In this document: piece by piece, positions 28,286-40,449 of the stretch
How positions within the stretch are numbered: the stretch's first letter is position 1
Layout of the letters: each line of letters starts with the position of its first letter
Assembly (NCBI GenBank): GCA_025716815.1
Contig: JAIXMN010000004.1
Location: forward strand, 1,302,001-1,366,000
Length of the DNA stretch: 64,000 nt
Source: Dichotomocladium elegans
Taxonomy: Eukaryota > Mucoromycota > Mucoromycetes > Mucorales > Lichtheimiaceae
Direction of reading: 5' to 3'
Made by a program: the position numbers and the translations under genes
The notes under the pieces: generated by a model
What the model was told of the DNA's origin: nothing
Databases searched by the model: none
What the model saw: only the letters and a program-made list of their open reading frames with translations

Positions 28286-29182
28286 TCACCGACGCTTGCG
28301 TCGATTCGTGGAGCTGCTACTGGAGACAACACCGCCCGAACCAGTGTTCTTGGTTCCTGGAGTCTTCTTACGGCTATCGCTTTTTCGTCGAGTGGACCGT
28401 CGTGACGATGTTTTGCCTGCTATGCCCAAATCAGTTTCGGTCCATTTGTCATTAATCTTTTCCTATTTACCTTCTTCCGGTTCCGGAGTCGGGGTTGCAC
28501 TCGCCGAAGACATCGGCGAAGTTTCTCGTTTGATGCTTGTCCGTGCCTTTTTGGTTGGTGTCGGCATTGTTGTAGGCGGGGGTGATGGTGATGGGCTCAT
28601 CTCGGCTTCATCATCTTTTCGATGTTCAGATATCAGCTGCTCATATTCATCCAAAGGTAAACTGAATTCATGCGTTTGGTTCTCCACACTATCATCTGCC
28701 GCTGCCGCTGCCGCTTCTTCCTCGGCTTCCTCTTCATCTTCTTTATCCTATCTTCATCATTAATTGGCGCGTCTTGCACACCCTCTTCTCACTAGACTCT
28801 TGGTTACCAGTTCTTCAAGTGCGTTCATGTCATAGTACGCACTCAATCGTTCTCTTATGTCCTGGAGCGAATAGTGTGTTTGGCTTGCGCGATTGAACTG
28901 TCGCTGTATGCTTATGATCCGAAAATGTTTGTGTATCCCTATTACCCAACAAGGATTATAGCAGCGGAACACACGTTTAGCATCAACGAACACGGTCAGC
29001 TTGTTGGGCCCCTTCATTCTACGCAACTGTCTATTCCCTCTTCCCCACTCACCAACCGGTTTGCATCGCGCCACTGCAGTCAAAAAATCTAATTCAAGAT
29101 TCACATTCCATTCCCTCAATTTATCATCTGCATAGTCGCCACTTGCGATACTGGAGGAATCGTCGATTTTTATGTCTGCCAT
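28286..29182 (-). CDS. Eaf7/MRGBP-like subunit of the NuA4 histone acetyltransferase
   Basis: The start at MADIKIDDSSSIASG leads to the conserved core WNVNLELDFLTAVARCKPVG, joined across an intron to IHKHFRIISIQRQF, and then LSAYYDMNALEELVTKSL. This is the CT20/Eaf7 domain. An intron (GTGAGA...GATAG) then brings in an acidic run (DKEDEEEAEEEA), a Ser/Pro/Thr linker and, after another intron, a basic tail ending STNRRKRR. MRGBP/Eaf7 joins the Eaf5-Eaf7-Eaf3 module of NuA4 in the nucleus. The basic tail looks like a nuclear localisation or nucleic acid contact. Stop at 28286-28288. About 220-230 aa. Confidence 0.85.
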
Positions 29183-29666
29183 TCTAGGGATAGGGGATTG
29201 AGATACACACACACGCACACGCTCACTACAACGCCCCCCCCCGCTTAGACAAACTCCTCTTGCTCTAGTTCCAACATCCGCACAAATGAGAGGGCCAGAA
29301 CAGGAAGTTCACGATCACCTGATCAACTCAAAATTTTCATTTCTACTAGGCCAAATGTGCCCGATTGGATGGGATTTGCAATTTTCCATGATACAAATTG
29401 TTGCAAGGGTAGCGGAACACCGCCTGGTTTTGCCAATAGCTTATCTTCATTCCCATATTATCAATTCATCGCGAAATTCATGGGTCATTGCTTTGTTCGA
29501 ATCAGCATACGCCGGGATGCACCGCCACCTCCCATGTGAATTTGCCATACTGATTTATACATTCCCAGAACGGATATACGCATGAATATCAGGATGTTAC
29601 TGTGATTGGACTGGCTGTACTGATGTGCACGCCAGCCCCAAATGAGGTGAAGACAAGGGCCATGGG
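29183..29666. other. No gene seen
   Basis: Upstream region of the Eaf7-like gene, with a CA-rich and C-rich tract at 29203-29245, followed by open but featureless short frames on both strands. Confidence 0.5.
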
Positions 29667-30472
29667 ATGGCGCCCCTGCCGCTAAAAAGCATATTATCTG
29701 AAAGGCATTCCTATACGACTGCGCAAAACGATTTAGATTGCTATATTTGGGGTGAGGAAGAGCACACAAACATTTCTTTAGTCTGTAGGTCTATGAACGA
29801 GACAATTCAGGTAGAAATTCGCCTTTTAGTCGACAAACAGTGTCTGAAAAGAATCGAATGATTTTTTTACGGCGTAGGTGCATGATAATCAGGCAGATCA
29901 TGTGACAACTAACGTTCGTAAGGAGCTTGCAGCCTTCCTTAGTCTGCAGAACAAGAAGACGTTGATAGTGTTTTACTCAATAAAGTGCATTATAGAAATG
30001 TATTCGTTAGCCAAGAGAAAACAAGAGGCAAATCTAAGGGGGGATGTTCACGCTATAACCAAATCGCTGCACATTGATCCAAACAAAATCCTACTGCACT
30101 TCTATGCTATCCCCTACCTATCACTGCGGCTGCATCTGATATCAAGCATAGGATCAACAGTTACCATTGGACAGCTTGAACAGACTGCGCTGTTTCGCAC
30201 GAATTCCTCTAAGGTTAGCACGAGATAACAGTATTAGGGAATCAGTTGAGGTACCAGTGCTCGTCAGAAAATCACAGATGGTATACTTATATTTTTTGTG
30301 CCAACACCTTCAAGTAATGGTTTATCCAATCATTACTTCAACAGCAGATGATCTTACCGAAAGCTCTTCACCAACGGGAAAAGATATGCATGTCATGAAT
30401 AAAAACATGTTCCCATCCGAATACAAACGGTCTCGTCGGAAGACTAACGTTGCGTCGGGCTCCTTCCTGTGA
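29667..30472 (+). CDS. Unrecognised, possibly multi-exon or decayed coding region
   Basis: Three plus-strand pieces look coding but do not form one open frame. They are 29667-29861 (MAPLPLKSILSERHSYTTAQ...), 29878-30228 (AFLSLQNKKTLIVFYSIKCI, then a charged helix and HIDPNKILLHFYAIPYLSLR, with SSIGSTVTIGQLEQ) and 30230-30472 (VEVPVLVRKSQMVYLYFLCQ and a basic tail). Possible GT-AG joints are very short. I do not recognise the family. The mixed charged and hydrophobic composition suggests a real protein, perhaps one of the multi-copy hypothetical families of Mucoromycota. It may also be a decaying copy with frameshifts. Confidence 0.35.
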
Positions 30473-30858
30473 GAGCTCTCCCATACATATCCAAGATAAC
30501 ATATAGCGGGAAGGCACTTCACTGGATGGAGAGGGTTTGATAAAAGGCGACATGATACTTTTATTTTCCCTAAATTTCAAGCTTAGAGGAACGATGTCGT
30601 TGATTGGCTAAATTATTGGTCTTGTTTGGGATAGGGTAAATGTTGATGGATTGGTGGCTTATGACGGACCTGCGCCTAGATCTTGTAGCCCTGCTGACCT
30701 TCATCCTCAGAGCCGAAACGAAGACTCTAATAGACACACACAAAATGTTCTCGTTGCGACCTGCAGTAATTGTCTTTCTATTGCTTTAGATTTTTTCAAT
30801 TTGCAGGAGCAATGAGGTCTCACCCTGAAAGCGATTCTTCAAACTGTTCTTAGGCCGG
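30473..30858. other. Upstream region of the uS10m gene
   Basis: No gene is recognised here. It includes AT-rich tracts and presumably the promoter of the mitochondrial ribosomal protein gene. Confidence 0.45.
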
Positions 30859-30859
30859 C

Positions 30860-31522
30860 ATGCTCTCTCAACTATCGGCCCCATGCCGCCGGAATGCGCG
30901 AGCTTTGTATGTGTGCAGCAAACGTTTCATTAAGTGGGAAGAAGCTCATATGGAAATATCTTTCTCGTTTTTTCCAAACAAGCTCTAGAGCCATTCCCAA
31001 GTACACCACCGCCGAGTCTGGTCCCATCGAGTTGACACCTCCTACTGAAGCCAAGCTCAACCTCGAAGCTTTCGAAGGTAAACAAAACCTCTCTCACATT
31101 GACAGGTTTCCCTTTTCCTTTATATAAATGTTTGACGACTTGTATAAGTACCGAAGCGCTTGAAGCCTACGCACAACATCACGGTTTGCAACCTTCACAT
31201 GCGCGGCTATCTTCCCCAACAGCTCGACTTTTACGCCGACTTCGCGCAGCGTGCGGCTTACCACCTTGGCATGCCATGCTCGGGTACTGTGCGCCTGCCT
31301 ACACAGACCTCCCGTTGGACTGTCATCCGTTCTCCTTTTGTCCACAAGAAGTCTCAAGAGAATTTTGAGCGCAAGACGCACAAACGCCTCCTACAGATCA
31401 AGGATAGCCATCCCGAGGTCGTTCAGCGATGGCTTCAGTACCTGACTATGAACGCCCCTGCTGGTGTCGGTTTGCGTGCAACAACGTGGGATTTTGAGGC
31501 TGTCCAGCAGCAGAAGAAATAA
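30860..31522 (+). CDS. RSM10: Mitochondrial ribosomal protein uS10m (Rsm10)
   Basis: The short first exon (start near 30860, MLSQLSAPCRR...) gives a basic, Ser/Arg-rich leader suited to mitochondrial import. It is joined to SRAIPKYTTAESGP and then to the conserved body LKPTHNITVCNLHMRGYLP, RAAYHLGMPCSGTVRLPTQT, WTVIRSPFVHKKSQENFERK and THKRLLQIKD. These are uS10 signatures, with the mitochondrial-type extension. An intron separates LNLEAFEV from PKRLKPTH. The exact base of the start is uncertain by one or two. The product is part of the small mitoribosomal subunit head. Confidence 0.88.
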
Positions 31523-31585
31523 ATTATATATATATTCGATGGAAAAAGAGATCAATCACAATCATACTCTATCTCTGTTGCACAC

Positions 31586-32001
31586 TTAATCAGAGGCAGC
31601 CGGGGCTTCCATTCCTTCTGGCCAAGTACCGTCATTCTTCCATCCTCGGATCAGCATCTTAACCTACCCGTGTTCCCCCAAAAACATTGGCCCGATTGCG
31701 GCCCACAACCTTTGTTTTGAGTCTCAAACCTGCAGCATAGCATCTCCATCTTCATCAGCTGTCGATATATACTCACAGCGAACCGGAGAGGAATTGGCTG
31801 CTTGCTTTTTGATTTCCTGAGAACAAATCCCTCGTAGAAACCCAAGAGTTCTTTGTCCGTGGAATAGTGAGCTTCGTACCGATCATTGAGCAGGAGGGCT
31901 TGATCGCGCTTGACCGATGTTGCATCTCCGGTTGCTGCCGTCCAGTCTTCTCGCCGTTTATGCCACAATAGCTCTGCTTGGTTCGATGTCGACGATGCCA
32001 T
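31586..32001 (-). CDS. Gag1-like clamp domain protein (DUF4050 type), about 100 aa
   Basis: Exons 32001-31777 and 31663-31586 join in phase 0 across a 113-base GT-AG intron. The start is MASSTSNQAELLWHKRREDW; an upstream in-frame ATG would add eight residues. The joined end reads KQPIPLRFAVKMLIRGWKND, then GTWPEG. The KPIPL...W..DG(T/L)WP pattern resembles the conserved clamp found in fission yeast Gag1, which tethers the GATOR1 TORC1-inhibiting complex to the vacuole. That functional link is inference from a short motif. It lies tail to tail with uS10m, 60 bases apart. Confidence 0.5.
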
Positions 32002-32267
32002 AAAGGAGAGGAAGTTGGGGACCAAAAGGGCGCAGACCCGCGAAACCCAGCCACCTGAGGGAGGGTGTGCGTGTAGTGGAGAGTAAGGTCGTCACATGCT
32101 TCGCCTTTCCACCTCATCCTCCCCCCTAAAAAAAATGACAGTGCCTTTCTTCGATTCCTCTAGAGCAACTGGGCGCGAGACACAAACACACGGTCCATTC
32201 TTGTTTGGTATTCCATAGTCATATACGCGAGAATGTTGCCAAAAGTGAAATAGGCAAGCCCCCCTTT

Positions 32268-32569
32268 CTAATAGTATCGAACATCGTAAACTGTGTGGTC
32301 AAGCCTATACCATGTGTGATAGAATTCGGAGATACGACCTTTATGATCCGCATAGAAGTAGGTCTCCGGGAGGTGTTTAAGTAGGGAACGTAGGATGGGC
32401 GGGCTGCTTTTGGTACCATCGTTCCGACCAAGCTCTAGGGCAGCAGCTGGTGTCAACAACAACAACAACTGGGCTTACCCCCGATGATGGTTGCAAACTC
32501 CGCGACCAAGATTTGAAATTTTTGATAGCTAGGGACACACCATGACAAGCAATAAATGGCAATGGCCAT
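32268..32569 (-). CDS. Small unrecognised protein, two exons, about 85 aa
   Basis: Exon 1 begins at 32569 with MAIAIYCLSWCVPSYQKFQI, a hydrophobic start followed by LVAEFATIIG. After an intron ending at the CCCTAG near 32437 the frame continues through LGRNDGTKSSPPILRSLLKH to FYHTWYRLDHTVYDVRYY and a stop at 32268. The rich aromatic C-terminus and hydrophobic N-terminus would fit a small membrane or mitochondrial protein, but I know no match. Its start overlaps the start of the divergent PPR gene. The overlap leaves doubt about which ATG is used. Confidence 0.4.
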
Positions 32570-35129
32570 TCAGCTGAGCGAGACATGCCTTCGCTCACTC
32601 CTACGGCACAGCGGCCACGCTCCATTTCGACGTTCTTTTGTAGCCAGATCCCAACATAGACTCTTTCAATTCAACACATTACCCGTCTCCTGCCCGGAAT
32701 CGTCTTCTTCAAAACGAGATCGTTTCGAGCATAAGCTGCGCCAATGCCATAGTCATCAACCTCCTGAGCCGAAAGCCGTCTCAGAATTGTGGTCTGCCTA
32801 TCTCGAATGGCAGCCACAGACGTCGAATGAGTACGAGAAGCTGATGCATAGTCTTCATTCCCGCGCCCAAGCAACGCGTCGATCGATCAACTGGGAACGA
32901 AGTCTCAAAGCTTATCAAGACGCCATGGATCGAGGCATTCGGATCACGCTTCCCATGGCGCATATGGCGATCACGGCATATGGCAGGACAGGTCAACTGG
33001 ATAAAGCCAAAGAAACGTTTGCACAGCTTGAGCAGCTGGATCTGGTGGACGAGACAGCATATAATCGCTTAATTGACGCCGAATTCAACACAAATAGACT
33101 TCAGGACGCTTATCTGACCATACAGGATGGGAAGTGCAAGGGGATCCTGAAAAACGACGTGCTGATACGCCACGTTGACCGATACGTCCAGCTGAGCATC
33201 GTCAAGCGCAATATTCTGCGTGCCGTCACAGCAGTCGAGGAATGGAATGTGGAGGATGCTGATGTCACTCGACACCTGTGGCAATCCTACTATGACCATA
33301 TGGATATTCAACTAGGTAACCGTCACTGGTCCTCCTCCGAGGCCATTGACCAATTTGTCGAGCAGTTCAAGCGACGAGTTACGGGTGAGGTGCGCGTCCC
33401 CTGCCACGCACTGTCTCTCTACACACCTGACCGCCTCGACCATTTAATGAATCTTATGAGACGGGCGGTCCCGACCTATACACCAACACAGAAAACCGAC
33501 ACCATCCTTTATATCGTATCACGCCAGCGAGATATACGCCCGACTGCACTATTTTCGCGACAACTACCGACGCCCCCAAATCCTTGTACGTCCCGGACTT
33601 ATACCCAATCGCTCCAACAGGCCTCTGTCAATTTACTCGACAAAGACAGCTACGAAGCGTTTATCCTGGCGTTCCTGAGTGCCAATGACATGGATGCGGC
33701 GCAGCGCATGGCTGTGAACATGCAAAAACGGTTTGGGATGGATACAAGGACACATTTGGCCATTGTACAGGGATGGGCTCAGCAGGGTGAACTGGCGCAG
33801 GCGGCTCGGTGGCTAGACGAGTCAAAGTATGCTACACTTGTCAAGCGGCAGCTACAAGATCCCGGCGCACTCGATGCGTATGCGGTGGTCATGGAAGGCT
33901 GGATCTCGGCAGGCGAGTGGAACAAGTGTCTGGACCAGTTCAAGTCCCTAAAAGTGTCGGTCGGTGATCTGGCATACAAGAATCGGCGGATAGTCAAGGC
34001 AGCCACTGTTGCCATGCTTGCGCAAGGCGACTTTCGGAGCACGGAGCGACTGCTGGCCAGGAGACAGATTCAGTTCACGCCGACCACCGTGACACGGATC
34101 ACCCAGACTCTGCTCAGTGCCAGGAATGGTGAGGCTTACCGTGTACCGGGACACGTTGCCATCAGAGGACTCGACATGATGGAGCGGATACTGGATGTCC
34201 AGATGAATCTCGTCGCCATCAGGAGGATTATTGCGAAGCTCGGTGAGAGGGGCGATTTGACCGATGCCTACGCACTCTACAGAAACTACCGCCACAGCGC
34301 CACTCATGGCAGACGCATTCATCTCGTCTTTGAGGCGATGATGGATGCCGCCACCGATAACAACAATATCCATGTGGCGGAGCAGGTTTTTTTTGACTTG
34401 TGTGAGTGGTACCAGACGCACCGCGGTCCGGATGCCAGGCCGCCGCTCTCTTCTTACAATCATCTGCTCGATACTTATGCATCCCGACAACCGCTCCCAC
34501 ACGCTGGCAAGGTTACAAAAGTGTTTCAGCGGATAGTCAACGAGGGCTATGAACCCGATACAGCAACCTATAATATACTTATCAAGGCATTTGTCAATCT
34601 CAGCAACCTGCAAGCGGCCCATAGCATATTCCAGACGATGATAAAGGCCGGTCAGAAACCTGACAAATGGACGGTCAACACCCTCATTCAAGGCTGGGTC
34701 GATGAACATGATCTTGCAGGCGTCAAGCGCTTTATGCAAGAGCTTGGCACGCTCGATCTTTCGCTCGATACCGTGTCCTTCAACCTCTTGGTCAAAGGGC
34801 TCTTGCGACTTGACCGACGAAGGATGAGTGCCATCCGGCTCTGCAGGCGGCTGCACCGTCCGTCCATGATGAAAAAACTCCAGCGCGAGGGAAATGACGA
34901 ATATTCGTTATCGAGCGAGAACATATGGACTATATTCGAGTCGATCTTTGGATTCGGCCGGGCAGAAGCTATCACAGCAGCAGCATCTGCAGCATCACCA
35001 CGCCCCGTTACAGGCTACAACACAACGCCTGACGAAGTGACCTTTAAGCTCTTTATCAAAGCGTTCCAGAGTGCCAAGGATGAAGCATCGGCGGGCACGA
35101 TAAAGAATCTCTGGAAGGCGTCTTTATGA
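32556..35129 (+). CDS. Pentatricopeptide repeat (PPR) protein, mitochondrial
   Basis: A single 857-residue frame without introns. The N-terminus (MAMAIQLSETCLRSLLRHSG, then RRSFVARSQHR) is basic with no acidic run, as in mitochondrial presequences. PPR units are clear in the last third: GYEPDTATYNILIKAFVNL, GQKPDKWTVNTLIQGWVDE and LSLDTVSFNLLVKGLLRL. Weaker units start from about residue 120 (ITLPMAHMAITAYGRTGQLD). PPR proteins bind organellar RNA and control its stability, processing or translation. The target transcript cannot be told. The 302-residue frame on the opposite strand (33948-34856) is a shadow of this gene. Confidence 0.9.
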   Translation: MAMAIQLSETCLRSLLRHSGHAPFRRSFVARSQHRLFQFNTLPVSCPESSSSKRDRFEHKLRQCHSHQPPEPKAVSELWSAYLEWQPQTSNEYEKLMHSLHSRAQATRRSINWERSLKAYQDAMDRGIRITLPMAHMAITAYGRTGQLDKAKETFAQLEQLDLVDETAYNRLIDAEFNTNRLQDAYLTIQDGKCKGILKNDVLIRHVDRYVQLSIVKRNILRAVTAVEEWNVEDADVTRHLWQSYYDHMDIQLGNRHWSSSEAIDQFVEQFKRRVTGEVRVPCHALSLYTPDRLDHLMNLMRRAVPTYTPTQKTDTILYIVSRQRDIRPTALFSRQLPTPPNPCTSRTYTQSLQQASVNLLDKDSYEAFILAFLSANDMDAAQRMAVNMQKRFGMDTRTHLAIVQGWAQQGELAQAARWLDESKYATLVKRQLQDPGALDAYAVVMEGWISAGEWNKCLDQFKSLKVSVGDLAYKNRRIVKAATVAMLAQGDFRSTERLLARRQIQFTPTTVTRITQTLLSARNGEAYRVPGHVAIRGLDMMERILDVQMNLVAIRRIIAKLGERGDLTDAYALYRNYRHSATHGRRIHLVFEAMMDAATDNNNIHVAEQVFFDLCEWYQTHRGPDARPPLSSYNHLLDTYASRQPLPHAGKVTKVFQRIVNEGYEPDTATYNILIKAFVNLSNLQAAHSIFQTMIKAGQKPDKWTVNTLIQGWVDEHDLAGVKRFMQELGTLDLSLDTVSFNLLVKGLLRLDRRRMSAIRLCRRLHRPSMMKKLQREGNDEYSLSSENIWTIFESIFGFGRAEAITAAASAASPRPVTGYNTTPDEVTFKLFIKAFQSAKDEASAGTIKNLWKASL

Positions 35130-35322
35130 TACCATTTGCTTAATCCCCCCCCCTTCCTTTTTTTTTGGCTCGAAAAAAAAAAAGAAAAAAAAAAGAAAAA
35201 GCTCAATTTCCAAAGCATCATGCTGGATTGCGTTGAGCTTTCTAATTGACTTGTAAAGAACAAGAAACAATTCTGTTTATATTTTTATCGCTCTTCCTCT
35301 CTATCTCTTTTTGCTTTTGGTT

Positions 35323-36700
<1,378 letters not shown>

Positions 36701-36860
36701 GGCTTTCAAAGGGAACGGAGAGGGAGGGGAGAAATAAATCAGATTGGACTTTCTGAATAAAAAAAATCGAATGTCAGCAGTAAACCCGCCCCTATTGGCT
36801 GAGCAATCTCCCCCCCCACCCCCATCAACTAAGCGCAACAGTTGCCATCTTCTTTTTTAT

Positions 36861-38361
36861 TTAGTTCTTCCCGATTTCCCTCAGGATCTCCATACGCTCC
36901 GCTTCCATCCTGTGTTGTGCATTGATAAAATCGCCTATAACCTTCGTCGTGCCTATACGCAATTGGTTCCACTTATAATGCAACTTGTTCCACTCAACTT
37001 GTCGATTCCATTCCTGCTCAGACCACCTCTGGAGCTTGATATACTGATTAAGTGCTTCCAATCGAAACCGCTCATCATCTGCTTTTAGCATATCAGATAC
37101 ACCGTTATACTGTTGTGCTAAATTCCTTGTTGGCATGCTTATTGCCTCCTTGATCTGTCGAAAGTTCGCCAACAATCGATCGCTGGTCATCTTATGTATT
37201 TCGCTGGAAGCTCTCGTAGTGGTTTCTTCAATCTTTTTCGCTCTAACAAACAGCTTGTCGATTTCCTTCTACAGTCATGATAAGTTAGCGAGAAGAAAAT
37301 CCTCATGATCTAGCATGAACGGCCACAAACATACCTTTATTTCAACTAGGCTAACTTCTGCACCAAGTTCTTCATTCTGAGTGAGTAAATCGTCGTCCTT
37401 CTTCTCTTGCTCTTGAGAGAATCGTCTTCGCTTGGCGCTGTTTTCCAGGCTCGGAAGCTTATATCCTGCGTCCAAATACTATTATCCATCATCATCGCCC
37501 CCACCATTAGACGTTAGTATGTGTCCCATCCCTTCTTACAAAAAGAATGAATAGATGCTTGATGGTTACCATTGCGTATGCCTTTTCGATCATCGGTAGC
37601 ATAGCCTCATATGCGGTATAGAAATCAATATCTAGCAGATCCTGCTTTCCATTGTTGACCTGCACATGTGCATCCATTATCGTCTCGAACCGCCGCTCGG
37701 CTGCATCGCCCGACCCAAAGTTATACACGCCTTTTTTGTTTTCGTGCAGTCCAGCAATCGCCTGATTGCAGAGTTTGGCAACACTGTCCCAGCCCTCTGC
37801 TCTGACTCTGGAGTCATAGCTCGCGAATGGAGACAGGTTGATGACATAGTGCAACAGCCGCTCATCTCGTGGAAGATAAGTACTATGCATCATGATTTTG
37901 CTGCGGATGATATCCCGTTGCTCGTCTTCATTCTTATTCAACCGAGCAATACCGTCATCTTTTGTACTGCTGCTGTCTCCGTGTCGATAGGCTTTGGATG
38001 ATGAACCATACGCAGGAATATCGGTATTGTTAGCTGAACGTCGCAAGTCGTCGTAAAGAAAATAAGACGAGGTTGAGGTTGAAGCAATCGTGGTCTCATT
38101 GCAAGACCGGGAACTTGCAGTACATTCGGGGGAGCCACGTATATCGCTCATGCTAATGTCGCTGTCATTTGCCATGCACACAGATTCAGAGGAAGGAGTA
38201 GCGGTCCGTGGTGGATCCAAGGTAGTGTTATCAAAGTATGCAATTACATTGCCATTATCGTCGGTCAAGTCGTATTCAATTTGTGGCGTGGAATCGTTCA
38301 GAGAGGCCTTTGATCTTTTGCTCGGCCGTCCGGGGAGGTCTTCTCCTGGATTGAACGCCAT
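36861..38361 (-). CDS. Unrecognised hydrophilic, probably nuclear protein
   Basis: Three or four exons, about 440 aa. Exon 1 (38361 to about 37570) starts MAFNPGEDLPGRPSKRSKAS with a short basic patch like a nuclear localisation signal, then an acidic and Ser/Thr-rich region. After that comes a folded-looking segment around YLPRDERLLHYVINLSPFAS and VRAEGWDSVAKLCNQAIAGL. Exon 2 has KRRRFSQEQEKKDDD, a second basic patch. The C-terminal exon is long charged helix (EETTTRASSEIHK, then RMEAERMEILREIG), likely coiled coil. The middle segment vaguely recalls Myb/SANT-like modules, but I cannot support a family. Confidence 0.55.
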
Positions 38362-38504
38362 GATTGTATAATGAGCTGAAAAGTTGCCAACAATTGAAAG
38401 AAACGTGTAAACAAATGGTCAAGCGGTTGAGGGTGACGGGAAACGCACAATTTTTATGCAGCGAAATGCAGCCGTTGGAATGAAGCGGGGGGAAAATCTT
38501 TCTC

Positions 38505-40449
38505 TTAATATGTTTGTTGGAAAGCAATGATGTTATCAATCTTCTGACTAATGAACTCCTTAACTCCCAGGGTGGAGAGATGTCCTGTGACCGGTCCATT
38601 CACTGCTTGCTCGAATGGAATGCCATCGCGTGCAACAACCCAGGTATCGTAGGCCGTATCACTGTTGCGCACTGTGATAGCCTCGCCTTCACGGCGTTTC
38701 CGCGGCATCTTCAACTTGCCGGGGAACTTGAGAGACTGATCCCAGACAACGTCTTCTTCGATGAGGCTGACGATACTATCAATAACACTCTCAAAAATAT
38801 CAGCCCGGAAGAGATTCTGAAGCACGTCTTGTTCAACTTGATTGAAACGCTCAACAAAGGCGGGCACCTCAAAGAGCTTCAAAGTGAGCGGGGAGGGTGT
38901 GGTGCAGGTTGCGAAATACGTGAGATTGCCTGTCAGCACCTTGTCGAACTCATAGATACTGTTTCCGAAGACTCGATTTGTGTCAGTGGGAATGTAGATA
39001 AACTGCTTGTTGGTAGGGTCCTGGTACAGGAAGTAATTGTTCAAGTTGAGCCAGAAGTTGTCGTTAAGACCAGTAACGAACTCGACAACCATGCTATTTT
39101 AACAAGAAATTGGTTAAACTTCGTCTTCTCGAAGAGAAAGGATGTTCGGGCACTTGCTTGCGAATAAAGCCTTCGACATCAAAGAAAGCATTCCACTTGT
39201 CAACGTCTGCCGTTGCTTGATGAATTTGCTTGGTGAATTCCTCTAGGGGTCCGTAGCCAACCTTGGCCTTCTTTGGCTCCTCTTTGATAACATACTGTCC
39301 ATCTTCGTATGCTGACGCATTACCGTTATAATATGCTAGGTCAGACATGTGATTAACAAGGTCGGATTTCGGTGTACGACGGATGCCCTGGTATAACACG
39401 CCGTTCTTGTATTTAGCGCCCTCTTCCGCAAACTCATTTTCAAGCCATGAGGGTTTAATGTGTTCCGTAAGCGTATAAAGACCGAAGGGCTTGTTATTAA
39501 TGAATAATCTATGGAAGATGATGCGTTAGTACCCCTTGATGGTTTAAACCTGGGTAGAGCTCGATTACCTTGCAAAGGACGAAGAGGATGTTGCAACTCC
39601 CATCGCCTCGAGTGTTTGATATGCCAACTCCTCACGAATGTAAGATGGGTCGGTCGTACCAAGCGCACGTAATTTAAGGCGATTGTAGCGGTAGAGCTTA
39701 TCACCCTTGGCAAGGTTAATGTTGTAAGAGAGTTTGGTGTATCTCCTCGAATTGCGGCCGCTCAGTTTGATAGTAACATTCTTAAAGGATTGGTAACTAT
39801 CCAATCTGTATTTTTAAGTAATCGCAATCGTTAGCTGTTTTCTCCAAGATAGACATACAGGACGGACAATCGTGGGACTCAACTCACCTAATATAATTCA
39901 TATTGCCAGTGATGCTAATATCTTCCGAGGCCTGTCTGTGCATTTCGTCAACCTTCTTTTGGTCGGCAATGAAGTGGAAGGTAGGAATCTCATCGTCTGG
40001 ATGAAGCTTGGTGTCAGTACGGTGAATATAAGGCATGGGCTCATAGACAATTGGGAGTCTCAGGGTGGGTTTGGAATTCCAGGACCGCCCATAGAACTCG
40101 TTAGGCGTCTTGTTGCTGGGGTCTACCACGGGCGGACGCACAAACGGCTCTTGGTCAACAATAGCATAATCGTCGCCAAGCGTGACATAGTAATAACCCT
40201 GCGATGCAGCTGGACCCAGCCCAGTATGTAGGATACTGTTGTCGGTAGAAGGTGTGAGCGGGATTGGAACCTGGTCGTCTATCACTACACCAAGTTTTCC
40301 TGTATGAATGACGCTGTACTGGATCTGTGCCTTGGTAATAGCAATCACCAAGGACACCAGAGTAAGTATCACTACACGACATAAAGAGCGCAGGGTGTAA
40401 GTAAAAAGAGAATGAAGTAATAATGAATCAGTCGCCTACACGGGAGCAT
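38505..40449 (-). CDS. CotH-family spore-coat-like secreted protein
   Basis: A 10-base first exon (40449-40440) joins to 40371, giving a signal peptide MLPLILTLVSLVIAITKAQ. The CotH domain shows NVTIKLSGRNSRRYTKLSYN, LKLRALGTTDPSYIREELAY and LFINNKPFGLYTLTEHIK. Further on are GLNDNFWLNLNNYFLYQDP and FIYIPTDTNRVFG. CotH proteins have an atypical kinase fold; fungal members, abundant in Mucorales, are surface proteins, and some Rhizopus members are invasins. Here the metal-binding D-x-D-x-T-F-G-like block reads DTNRVFG, with Asn for the second Asp. The C-terminus is not a hydrophobic GPI signal, so a soluble secreted form is likely. About 590 aa. Any role in host contact is unproven. Confidence 0.9.

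Noticed and set aside
33948..34856. 302-codon minus-strand frame inside the PPR gene
   Set aside because: It is exactly antisense to a confident PPR coding region and has no family resemblance of its own.
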